Assembly (NCBI GenBank): GCA_900095095.1
Contig: FMBT01000293.1
Location: 186,001 to 250,000 of the forward strand
Direction of reading: 5' to 3'
Length of the DNA stretch: 64,000 nucleotides
DNA from: Fragilariopsis cylindrus CCMP1102
Taxonomy: Eukaryota; Bacillariophyta; Bacillariophyceae; Bacillariales; Bacillariaceae
A program made the position numbers and the translations under genes. Below, one piece after another: positions 44,118-55,267 of this stretch. The notes under the pieces were generated by a model, which saw only the letters and a program-made list of their open reading frames with translations, did no database searches and was not told the origin of the DNA. How positions within the stretch are numbered: position 1 is the stretch's first letter; every line of letters begins with the position of its first letter.

Positions 44118-46025
44118 CTAAATAACCCAACAATCACCGTCACTTTCGTAGAATTCGTGATCGTCATCTTCGCATTCAATTTGATCCTCTTCGTCGTCGA
44201 TAACAATGATGGTGTCTGTGGGAGGAACTTCTAGTAGGAAAGGAACGGAAGGAGCTGCACATACAACTTCACTGTCGCCGTTCTCCTTCTGTGGTAGCAG
44301 CGAAATCATTGCAGGTACGTGACTTTGTTCTACCAGCCATTTATAATCCAGCTTTTCCAATGCACAAATTCGTTCTTTTGTCATCGAGCTCCGTTTGTTT
44401 TCTTTATAGAGCTTACAGTAATGTCTCTGGTTGATAAGCCAAATTCCAAGGTTACCAAATCCATAACCTTTCTTAGGAACATGACAGTCGCCAAATTTTT
44501 GCTTGTAATCGGCAAGCTGTGCCAATCTATCTTCAAAAGTAAAATACAATTTCCATTCAAAATCAAGCTTTTCCAACGCACTAATCCGTTCTTTCGTCAT
44601 AGGGCTCAGTTTGTTCTGTTTACAATGCTTGTATTGTGTTCTCATGTGGGAGACCCAATCAGCAAGATTTCTGTATCCTTTATAGCTCCGAGGAACATTA
44701 CAATGGCCATTATTCTTCTTATAGTCAGCAAGCTGTGCCAATCGTTCTTCAAACGTATGCTTCGGTTTGTCGGTTATCGGTGCCGTAGATACAGTCGTAT
44801 GTTGGTCAAATGCCCGTCGTCTCTTGACGATACCTCTTTTCCTTTGAAGATGATGTTACTTCGCGAATGCATCTCTTTTTAGCGGAGGAAGGACGTTCTT
44901 GTCTATTGCATAACGCTCGTTATCATCACTGTCATCGTCACGAAGGATTCTTTTCATGCGCCATGATGGTGGCGGTACTTGTTGACCACCACGGCAACAC
45001 AATACATCGACGACATTCGTATTCGTAGTAGGATGATGCTGCTGTTGACATATCGTTGCTGCTGTTGCTGCTGTTGCTGTTGCTGCTGCTGCTGCTGTTG
45101 ACGATATTGCTGCTGCTGCTGCCTGCTGTTGACGATATTGCTGCAGCTGCTGTTGCTTTTGCTCTTGCATTTCTTGGTAGTAATGTTTGTGAGTTGATTG
45201 AAATACTTGTATGATTCGATCACGAGCTGTATGAAAATCAAGAACGTAAACTTCAACTTCTTCCTTTTCTTCCGTCGAATCATCATCATCACGATAATGA
45301 TGATGACGAATTAATTTGATAAATCGACCATTATTTGTAGTAATCCTTAATATGATTTGTTCAACAGTCAAAATCTGTTCCTGTATTGTTTTAGCATGAT
45401 GAAAAAATCGTTCATAATTATGCATAATAATATCTTTCAAATTACTATTTTCGTTATAGCTTGTATTGACACCAAATAATACAACATCACGATCACGGGT
45501 ATAAGCGGTAGCACTTCCGCCGACCAAGGCTGTTGATGGTGATAACGATGGGAGAATCGAAACTGTGGAAACGTCATCTTCGACGACGACTTCTCCTACT
45601 TCTATTGTTGTGACTTTTTTCTTCTCGTAGATCATGACAGCATTGTGGTGGTGACTGATGGAAGAACACTTTACATTGTTATTTGTTGGAGGTGGTAAAC
45701 CACAAGAATAAATCGTTTTTTTAGACGATGACGCAGTAGATAGAACTACTTCGTCGTCATAGTCGTCGTCAGCAGTAGTACCTTCGTTATTGGTATTATG
45801 AAACAATTTGAGAGATGATAATGATAAAATAGCAAGAGCAGAATCAATAGCTGATGATGATAATGATAATGATGTTTTCTTCTTCATCATCACGCCAACA
45901 GCGATGGCAGATGACCTTATAAAAGATGATGTTGATTTCTTTGTTGCTGTTGATGTTGAAACCTTAGCAGTAGGAGCGGTGTTGTTATTCTTCATTCTCG
46001 CGGAAGCGGCAGTAGTATTCTTCAT
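44118..46025 (-). CDS. DUF6824-like protein joined in frame to helicase-associated (HA) domains
   Basis: ATG 46025 opens a Ser/Thr-rich N-terminus. A block at about residues 180-285 fits diatom DUF6824: DVVLFGVNTSYNENSNLKDI, then a YERFFHHAKT helix and VYVLDFHTARDRIIQVFQ. A Gln/Ala-rich stretch and a Lys/Arg-rich region follow to a TAA at 44856-44858. The same frame continues without any other stop through RKRGIVKRRRAFDQ into HA domains: FEERLAQLADYKKNNGHCNV, YRNLADWVSHMRTQYKHCKQ, then a second copy, RLAQLADYKQKFGDCHVPKK, ending in an acidic tail at 44118. HA domains are thought to bind nucleic acid or chromatin. Either one gene with a TAA replacing a Gln codon, or two adjoining genes. Confidence 0.7.
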
Positions 46026-48289
46026 CTTATGTTTTGCTGCTGCTGTTTTGTTCTGTTCTGTTGCTGTTGTTTATTATATTATGATATTGATCAGTGGAAA
46101 TGATAGTGATAGTGAGTGAGTTAGTGAGTGTGGAGGATTGAGAAATATGAGGATCTAATGAAAATTAACACAGGTCCAGTTTTGTGAGAGCATACAGATA
46201 GGCCCCTTTTCATGCCAGTATTTTTACTATGGTATGAGGGTTCGTGTTTACTTATAGTAAAAAATTATGGTGGAATGCTGAAGATAAAATATTATATTAG
46301 TCGTAAATGTCAGCCGTTAATCGTAAAAGTCGGTCGTTGTTGGTAGAAGAACAAACCGAGTATCGCCGGTATGTTAATTGTAATGTTTTTTGTTGATTGA
46401 TCATGCAGCACTATCGCACGCGCTAATAGCTAGCTAGTTTAAAAAAGCAAGACTACGACAGGTATATATAAGTTTACTTACTTATCTATTGTTATAGTTA
46501 TTTTTACTGTGCCACTATTTTTGATACTTATTATATTGAATAATATGGTAAGCGTAGTTAAGTTAGTCTTGATCCCAACCCAAAGAAAGCAATCAGAGAC
46601 ACTCTTAGTTATATAATACATCCTCTTGTAATCTCATCTCATAGGGTTAGGGCCCTAAGTCTCCATTGGTTAACACAACACAACAAAACAAACATATTAG
46701 CCTAATTCTATCTCCATCAAGAGCAGTTGGTAGAGAGGGGGGGGTTAGCCAACACACATCAAATTAGCACAATAATGATAGGTCAGAGAAACTGTATAGA
46801 ATAGAAATTTAGATATCTCAATTCATAGGTGCAGTCTTGATGTAATTATACTATCACTTTGTGTTGGTGGTGACATATAGCATACTCTCACTGTTGTTAC
46901 ACTTCAATGCTTTGGTTCTGTAAGCTTCAGCAGTCATAGCAAGGAAACTAAATGTATATAAATATATATATATATATATAATAAATAGCTAGATGGCTAT
47001 TTGAAATCTTTGATATCTTAAATTCAATTAAGGCGCCTTAAGAAGATTACTACTTGCATGCGGTTACTCCACTATCATCAAAAGGCAAGAGTCGGTAGAT
47101 AGGGAATATGCCGCTTATTTGGCATCATCACATCTGTAGGAGACCCAGTTTGGGTAACAATTCTTCTCCATCCTCTCTCCAAAGATCTCAAGAAGAAGAA
47201 CCTTTAACTAACAGCTTTTTATTAATATTATTACTATGATATTGGTATTGTTGTCTGTCAAAATTTCCTATTGTATATTTGTGGTATGTTTGATCTTCTG
47301 CCTTATCTTTGTTTTATTCACTCTTTCATTCACTACTTCTATCTGTATTTTTAGCCCAACAGTTGGTTAAGCTATATGCTAGTAAATAGGATGAATGAAA
47401 CATACCCCCCCCCCCCCCCACACCACACACACCCCTCCCTCTCATTTGAATGAACATTGAAACACCAGCTTTGATTGCATACAAAAGGCTCCATCAGTAC
47501 TAAGGTAGAATATAGAGGGACATCATAGGACCTAATAGTAGTTAGTTAGGCATATACATTATTGATACATTGTAGTTTACAGTAATAATGTATTCATGTG
47601 ATCTTTAAAACAAGGTTAAAATTCAGCAAAAAGAAAACAGACCAAAGCCCAGCATGATAAAAAATAAGACAATGCTTACTAGCATCTTTGGCCCATGATT
47701 AACACACAGATTGAACCCTGCTGGGTGACATTGCAGATCACTTTGAAATAGGAACATAAGAGCTACTACATTTATTCTAAGTTACTGGAAAGATGTGTGT
47801 GTGTGTGCGTCTCTCTTTCCTGATATGATGTTATCTGCATACAATTGTGATTAAATCACAAATACTATGTGTCAGTGGGTGGGATGTCTCTATATTATAT
47901 TTATACAGGATAAAGCCTTCCAATATATGTACTCAATTAATGCAGGAGCTCATTTGATTATTATCTGATGCTTCTTCATTTATAACTAGCAATGAGAACT
48001 GAGCTTTTTGACCTGGCATATCTTCTTGTGTTGTCTGTCTCACACATAACAAACTCTGTAATTAATGGGAAGCAAGTTTTCAATTCTACTTTTAGAATTG
48101 TTTCTGTGTAATTACATAACAGAGTCAGTCTATTCACAATTAAATTAAGTTTGAAGATAATTCAAGCTTGTTATATCTTAATTTGATTGATTGCGTCCAA
48201 AAAGAAGAGACCGAGTTCAGAATAGCTTATGAACTAACGTAGTAATTACACAACAATCGTTTTTACGTTTTATGCATACCTCTGTACCG
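46026..48289. other. 2.3 kb gene-free region
   Basis: No credible coding sequence on either strand. It holds low-complexity tracts: (TA)n at about 46962-46980, a G run near 46736, a run of 14 C near 47405 and a (TG)n tract near 47796. I see no tRNA-like cloverleaf or transposon ends. Confidence 0.5.
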
Positions 48290-49739
48290 CTACAGCCCAA
48301 AATCTTCCATCATGGACGCCATTTTAATAATGTCAACATTACCGCCGCATAATATAATGCCAACATTATTAATGCCGTGACTTTTTTTGTACTTCGTATT
48401 AAATTCCAAACTGTTTGCGACTGCAACTCCAACTCCAGCGGATGGTTCAATGACAATTTTAAGTCGTTCCCATACTAGTTTCGTAGCTTGTAGAATTTCC
48501 TTCTCGGAAACAGTAATTATCTCATCTACAAAATCTCGTACCTGTTGAGATACATAGAATCGAATTGGTACAAACGAGAGAGAATGTGACCGAGTGAGTT
48601 AGCATTTAATATATTATATGTATTATTATTGCTGCTACTGATAAAGCTTCGATCGAAAATAGAGAAATCATATTTTAGTAAACGTACAATCGGCCAGGTG
48701 TTTGTACCAAGAGTTGTTCGTAGCCCATCCGCAACGCTATCGAGTACATTCTCGGGGTTATGCTTCAAAAGTTTTCCTTCTGTGAATGAACGCTTCGCAT
48801 CGTCCAATGTTTCTGGTTCCGCTAGGATGATTTTAACTTTATCTCCTAGCATTCCACGTATACTATTATAAAAATATGTGATAAATACAAATGATATTGA
48901 ATATTACGTCGTGAGTCAGTCAGTGCGGTAAATTGATCCAGCAGAGTGATTTTGCAAAGACGATGACAGTGGCACGGCAGCGATACAATTTAGTATATAA
49001 CTTACCACATACAATTTCCAGATGCTAAACCACCACCACCAACTGGAATTATTACAGCATCCAAGTCGTCTACCCCCTTTAATAACTCCCGAACCTGTTC
49101 TATAAACTCCAGACACACAGTACCTTGCCCAGCAATAACTTTTGGATTTTCACTTGGATGAATAAATACAGCTCCAGTAGATGAAACAATCCGTTCTGCT
49201 TCTTCTTTCCGAGCTTCGTTGGTGTTGTCGACTGTTACAATAGTGGCACCAAAATCTTGGACTGCCTGTTTTTTCACAAGTGGAGCAGTATTTGGCATAA
49301 CAATAGTTGCCATAACCTTTGTGGTATTATTAGATGCTAATTTCGAAGCCAATGCTAGTGCTTGAGCATGATTTCCCGAACTGTGCGTGACAACTTGGAT
49401 CGTCGAAGTTGGTATTGTTGGTGTTTCTTCTTCTTCGTCGTCTATTTTATTATTATTATTATTATTGAAAGTCTCCAATAATGCCATCACAGCATTTAAC
49501 GCACCACGGAATTTGAACGATCCAGTTTTTTGCATTGCTTCAATTTTAAAGAAATAATTTTTCCCATCATCGTGATAAGATGTTGTCATGAGTGATCGAC
49601 ATGTCATGACAGGAGTAACATGAGCTATTCCTTTGATACGATCAGCAGCCTCCTTCACATCTTCAAAGGAGACACAATACTGTGGCGATGACGACGACGG
49701 CGACGATGATGATGTTATTGAAGATTCCATCTCTTTCAT
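48290..49739 (-). CDS. Threonine dehydratase / serine racemase family PLP enzyme
   Basis: Three exons (49006-49739, 48688-48862, 48290-48541) give an intact 386-residue protein. Fold-type II PLP motifs: KTGSFKFRGALNAV with the Schiff-base Lys, HSSGNHAQALALASKL, the PLP-phosphate loop VGGGGLASG, and IEPSAGVGVAV and ILCGGNVDI at the end. It lacks the C-terminal regulatory ACT-like domain of biosynthetic threonine deaminase, so it resembles the short serine racemase/catabolic dehydratase group. The introns are 143 nt and 146 nt; the second belongs to the introner-like family described separately. Asn and Glu runs form a surface loop insert. Activity (serine racemisation or threonine deamination) cannot be told apart from sequence alone. 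Confidence 0.88.
48542..48687 (-). mobile_element. Introner-like intron, copy A (threonine dehydratase intron 2)
   Basis: This 146-nt GT-AG intron (GTACGTTTACT...CTCAACAG) is about 94 percent identical over its last 115 nt to the intron at 54138-54301, in an unrelated gene. The bases GTACG occur both at the start of the intron and at the start of the following exon, as expected if insertion made a 5-bp target duplication. Confidence 0.8.
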
Positions 49740-49951
49740 AATTAATATTCCTCTGAAAATTTCATTCAGTTACGTTACGTCTTTTTGTCGTCGGTGTAGC
49801 TTATCCTCGTACGTCTTGATTCATTCGTCAATAATTCTGTGAATTATTGATTTAAAATTTAAATCAAGCTTATGAAATAATACCGGTAACTTAGAGATAA
49901 TGTAGAAAAGGATTTAAAAACAAAACCTACCGCGCGGTTTTATATTTATTT

Positions 49952-50172
49952 TTAACCAAATGCTAAAGAGCAAAGTTCTCGTGATCGAAGATCCATTTGC
50001 GTGCGCGTCGTGTGTGTTCTTGCAAAGCCGAGCGAACGCTCCGTAACTTTACCTACAGTACGTTCTGCATGATGCTCTTGAATTAATTTTTGGACTTGCT
50101 CTACAGTAGACACAAACACCCAGTTGACATCATCGGCATCTTGCAATTTACTTGAAGCAATCTTACAGAGCA
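49952..50172 (-). CDS. Possible 3' exon of a small unknown gene
   Basis: An open stretch in normal coding composition (DDVNWVFVSTVEQVQKLIQE, then HHAERTVGKVTERSLGF) ends at the stop at 49952. No in-frame ATG precedes it before a stop upstream, so it would need a 5' exon between here and the DDX6 gene; a CTGTAAG acceptor at about 50173 is one option. I do not recognise it. It could be a relic. Confidence 0.3.
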
Positions 50173-50546
50173 GAATAAGGTGATAGCGGATCAGTAAAGA
50201 AAAGAGTATATTTTATAACTCAATTGATTTCATCACAATTACGAAGTATTATATTATCAAGTAACAAAACAAGCCAACAAAAACTAGAAACGAACGAAGA
50301 GGTCCTACATTAACATTTCAAATTTCAACGAAGAAGGCTGTTTTAAGAATTTCGCGGACATATAGACAGACGATTTCAGTACACTTTCTACGTAAGATCG
50401 AAAGCAGTGGTATTCACAAAAAATCGTGTCAAAAACAAAAACAAAACAAAACAAAAAAGAGATTGAATACTAATAACTAATATTAACAATCAATTATAAC
50501 GAACAAGAGGTTTAAAACACCACATAAACATCACATTATTATAAAG

Positions 50547-52239
50547 ATGGCATCAATTCAAAAGAAAGCCTCACATCAGCAGAACGGAAACAGCTCCAAG
50601 AATACTGTTATTGAAGGAACTGGAACATATAAGGATGGCCTAGTTGAACCAACGAAAGATACACGATACAAGACTGAAGATGTAACAGATACGAAAGGTA
50701 GAGAATTTGAAGATTTCTTCTTAAAGAGAGAATTATTAATGGGAATTTTCGAAAAAGGTTTCGAACGACCATCACCGATCCAAGAAGAAGCAATTCCTAT
50801 CATCCTACAAGATCGTAATGTCTTGGCACGAGCCAAGAATGGTACTGGAAAGACCGCAGCTTATATCATTCCATGCCTAGAAAAAACAGACACTGAATCA
50901 AAAATTATTCAAGGTAAATAAAATATGCTCATACATACGAACGAACAAAAGTGAAAATGTACTTGCTTAATCCACATACATACATCCAAACAAACAAACA
51001 AAAAAGAAGGAATTAACTTTACAAAACTTCTTTTCTTCGCGACGAAATATATAATGACTCTGAAAAAACTCCACCGGATTTACTCACATACAGTACTAAC
51101 ATTTATCCCCCTTTCATGCTTTCTCTTTCATTTTGTACCTGTTAGTTTTGATTTTAATCCCAACACGAGAACTGGCACTCCAAACATCTGCCATCGTGAA
51201 AGAAATGGGCAAACACATGGGAATACAATGTATGGTCACTACTGGAGGAACATCACTAAAAGATGATATTATGCGTCTCTACAACACTGTGCATATTGTT
51301 GTAGCTACTCCTGGACGTATTCTTGATCTTGCATCTAAAAAAGTTGCTGATTTAAGCGACGTAAAAACAATCATCATGGATGAGGCAGATAAGCTTCTAT
51401 CGCCTGAATTCCAACCTGTTTTGGAACAAATTATTAACTTCTGTAACAAGGACCATCAAATCTGCTTGTTCAGTGCAACCTTTCCCGTCACCGTGAAGGA
51501 TTTTTGTAAACGGTTCGTACCGAACGCATACAGTATCAATCTAATGGACGAACTTACACTTCGTGGTATCACTCAATTTTATGCCTACGTTGAAGAGAGA
51601 CAAAAGGTCCATTGTCTTAACACACTATTTTCGAAACTCGAAATCAATCAAAGTATCATCTTTTGCAATTCTGTCAATCGTGTTGAATTATTGGCCAAGA
51701 AAATTACCGAACTTGGCTACTCTTGCTACTACATCCATGCCAAGATGCAACAAGCTAATCGAAATCGTGTTTTTCATGAATTTCGTAACGGTGCTACGAG
51801 ACATCTAGTAACCTCTGGTAAGTTTATTACTATTATTATTATTATTCCTCGCCCATATATCCCATACACAACTGCGACTGGATGTATGAGGCGATTCTAT
51901 ACCCTCTTTCAATATTCATACAATATCATCTTTACTAATTTCCATCCTCTACCTTTATTTGTTATTGTCTTCTTATTTAATTTTCTTTGTTTTTAAGACT
52001 TATTTACCAGAGGAATTGACATCCAATCAGTCAATGTTGTCATCAATTTTGATTTCCCGAAAAACAGTGAGACCTACCTACATAGAATTGGTCGATCGGG
52101 ACGATTCGGTCATTTGGGACTCGCTGTCAACTTAATAACGTCCGAAGATAGGAACAACCTTCGACGTGTGGAACAAGAATTGGGTACAGAAATCCGTCCC
52201 ATTCCTCCTTCCATTGATCGTAGCCTGTACGTTGGCTAA
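50547..52239 (+). CDS. DDX6: DEAD-box RNA helicase DDX6/DHH1
   Basis: Three exons (50547-50913, 51146-51817, 51998-52239) give 426 residues with no interruption. Introns: 232 nt (GTAAAT...TTAG) and 180 nt (GTAAGT...TTAAG); joined codons give [17 protein letters not shown] and [17 protein letters not shown]. Helicase motifs: [13 protein letters not shown] (Q motif), AKNGTGKT (motif I, about residues 96-103), [15 protein letters not shown] (motif II, near 200), LFSATFP (III), [13 protein letters not shown] (VI, near 374), and the typical C-terminus [13 protein letters not shown]. The close match to DHH1/Me31B/Rck indicates a role in mRNA decapping, translational repression and P-bodies. The N-terminus lacks the long Gln-rich extension of animal DDX6. 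Confidence 0.95.
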
Positions 52240-52700
52240 ACTAGCTATTTAGGGGTGGAGCGAACTATTGGTGGGGGTTGGACCTGAACGTTTTCGTTGT
52301 CAATAGTTTTGTAAAAGAAAGTTACTCGATTACGAACTATAATATGATTATGAACGGGATCATCTCCTACCAAGAACTCTCCATCCTTTTTTTTATTTCT
52401 TTTTCTTTTTGGCCTCTTTGTAATGGGATATGATACTATGGAAGATATCAATGCATAATAATACGAAATGAACAATATACATGAACAATAGGATAATACG
52501 AGAGTTGGTGTAAAAATAGAATGAAGACATTACAAGGCGCTACATTTTTTTTCTTCTTTCAATATTGTATTTTTTAGTGCATTGCAATAGCATAGGCAAT
52601 GATCTTCCACTTGTTATCTCTATTAACCGTTTGCCGATTGGATTATATTATGAAGATGTATGTATATTCATTTATCTGAGATATGACTCAGTTCTAAATT

Positions 52701-54700
52701 TTAACCAGGAGGCCAGTTGAAATCACGTCCACCCAACACGTGAACTTAGATTTCATTGTAGCAGTAAGCAATCATGTAAGCAGTATTGATAATGGAAGAT
52801 TAGCAAACGATGGTAAATGAAACGGCATCAAAAACAGAATAATTTTAAAACACACAAAAGCACCCGCATTAATGGCGTAGAGAGAGAGAGGGATCAAGGC
52901 TTGCATACACACACACACACACACGCACACACACGTACCATGTAGATGAAAAACTTCTTGGCCTGCCTTCGCACCGTCGTTAATCACAATACGTGCACCG
53001 TCTCCGAAGCCAAGAGATTCATCTTTAGCAATTTCACCCGCTGCCACCATTAGCCGTCCAAGGATCTCGTAATGCTCTGGTGTTGACTTACTAAGACGGG
53101 TAAGACCATCACGATCCTTAGGAATGACAAGAACATGTGCCGGTGCCGCTGGATTGATATCCTTAAATGCTAATATTTTGCCATCTTCTTTGACAATAGA
53201 AGCGGGGATCTCCCCAGCTAATATTTTATTAAATAGTGTATCTGGTTCGTCATCTCGAAGTCCAGCCAACCAAATTGTATCCCAACGACCCTTTTCATCC
53301 CATTTGGCAAGACCACCGCTGATCTATTGTTTGTTTATTTGTTGGTGGGTTAGGATAGTATTGGTACAATCTCATTCCAGTGATGATAATGATATGCCCA
53401 TTTACATACGACAAGATAGGTAGATGGTGAGAAAAGACACGTATGTTGAGAGCATTTTCCCAGACAGGGTTATTTGAAAAACTCTAATAGGTACACGGGA
53501 TAGTAATGAAATCCGCACATAGTACATTCCAGTATCAATATTTCAACGTACCTCTTCATAGACCTTTTGAAATGCAACATCCGTGTCGATCATACGTTGA
53601 AACCATTCCTCGATCTTTTTTGGTACGAGTTGTTGCTGCTGGTCGTCCATTAATTCTTTTTGATCAAATTTGGGAAACATAAAGGAAGCAAAGACGACAG
53701 AGGGAAATACGCTAGCATCCGCTAATGAAACTTCCTTTCCACACAAGTATGGACCTTCATCGTCCATCATATTAGAAATAATGTATAATTGTTTCGAATA
53801 TTCCTTCAGTGCATCCTTACGAGTACCAAATATACCAAATGGTGGTACAGCTCTATACAAACAAGTTTGAATGGTTGTTAGGTACATGTCGTGAAAGCGT
53901 GCGATTTCGTTACTTAATGGATTATCTGGTTGGAAGGATGGACCAAGATCAGAATACGACGACATTAGGTATCTACAAACTGTATCACTTTCTGCGATAG
54001 TAACTCCCGTAGTTTGACATTTCAATGATGGAATTTTTCCCTGGGGATTAATAGAAAGATATTCCTCCGATTTAAATCCACCAACATCCATAACACTGAT
54101 TACTGCACATTCCGATTCTGGAATTTCTTTTTTATACCTGTCGAGATACATAGGATCGAAATTGGTAAAACGAGAGAGAATGTGACCGAGTGAGTTAGCA
54201 TTTTAATATATTTATATGTATTATTATTGCTGCTACCGATAAAGCTTCGATCGAAAACAGAGAAAATTCTGTCATTTCATTGATTTTAGCATCTAACGTA
54301 CATAATGATTCGTGTCCTCGCACCATTATTTGAAACGGGAAGGTCGAACTGAAAATGGGAGAATAAAAAATGGGATACAAAACACAGGGGATGAGACCGA
54401 GTAAGTGAGTCAAGTCTTCGTATTGCTTCTAATTCACTGCTACCGATACAATAAAGTTACGATCGAAGACCGAACAATCCTATCACTACTTTGATTCCAT
54501 TCATTCTAACGTACAAGTAGATTCTTGGCTGGTGGTGGTGTAATACTGCTGCTGCTGCTACTGCTGCTCGTAGTAGTGCTATATATAGCAGTACTGGTAG
54601 GCATTGCCTTTAATCTGATACCACCTGTAAGTGCGTGTACTCGTGAAGAAGTCGTTGCTATTAAGGCACATTTCAACATCTTTAACGAATAGTTGAACAT
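52701..54700 (-). CDS. Glutathione S-transferase - HIT (HINT-like) fusion protein
   Basis: Five exons (54515-54700, 54302-54348, 53552-54137, 52939-53323, 52701-52744) total 1,248 nt, giving 415 residues with every junction in phase. The N-terminus is Ser-rich with possible organelle targeting. GST domain: FDLPVSNNGARTRIIMYKK, LSINPQGKIPSLKC, IAESDTVCRYLMS, and C-terminal helices (LCGKEVSLADASVFPSVVFA). After KWDEKGRWDTIWLAG comes a HIT domain from about residue 302: TLFNKILAGEIPASIVKED, FKDINPAAPAHVLVIPK, and the HLHVHVLGG histidine triad across the last intron. HINT proteins hydrolyse purine nucleoside phosphoramidates. Introns 1 and 2 belong to the introner-like family; intron 4 begins with a (GT)n tract at the donor. 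Confidence 0.9.
54138..54301 (-). mobile_element. Introner-like intron, copy B (GST-HIT intron 2)
   Basis: A 164-nt intron, GTACGTTAGATG...CTCGACAG. It shares TTTTCGATCGAAGCTTTATC, the GTAGCAGCAATAATAATACA tract and GCTAACTCACTCGGTCACAT with copy A, differing over the last 115 nt by about seven changes, four of them single-base indels. Confidence 0.85.
54349..54514 (-). mobile_element. Introner-like intron, copy C (GST-HIT intron 1), more diverged
   Basis: A 166-nt intron starting GTACGTTAGAATG, with TCGATCGTAACTTTAT, TATCGGTAGCAG and GACTCACTTACTCGGTC in the same order as copies A and B but otherwise diverged. It lies one 47-nt exon away from copy B. Confidence 0.65.
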
Positions 54701-55267
54701 GATAACTTATGAGTATAATGTTAGCGTCGTCGACGAAACAAGACAACTACTTATATTTTGTTTACATTGATTCATTGATTGATTGTTGTAGCGTTCTCAA
54801 TTCTCATCTCCTCATTTTTTGAGGATTTGTCGGATGTTCAATGTGTCAAGAATGATTTCAGTCGAGTGAGTCACACTTGCAAAGCGCGCGCAAAAACAAA
54901 ATACGAAAGTCGCAAATGTACTATAACGCCTATTACAGTAATAATCATTCGTTTCTGACTCTGTCTCATTCGATCTTTGTTTGTGCTCCCCCATAACTAT
55001 TTTTCTAATTTGCAAATCATTGTCTTCCTGAGAGGAATCCGATAGCAGTAGACACCGGATTACGTTTTATTTATTTCACATTTGCATACTGTGCGATATA
55101 CGTGTCGTACATAAAAGCATGATATATAAATTCACCACAAGAACTGCACTTGGATTATTTGCTACCATTGGGAATACTATACAAACTGGATTATCGTTAT
55201 CAATTGGTGGTGGCAGCGTCAGAGTAACATTGGCCTACATACTGATTCTTACTTCCGGCAATTAGTT

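Noticed and set aside
5652-44858. Reassignment of TAA/TAG to Gln as the nuclear code
   Set aside because: Several conserved proteins (DDX6, cyclodeaminase family, GST-HIT, FKBP-MsrA) stop at TAA exactly at the family's expected C-terminus.
46026-48289. Degraded transposon in the gene-free region
   Set aside because: No reverse transcriptase, transposase or integrase-like peptide, terminal repeat or target duplication could be seen.
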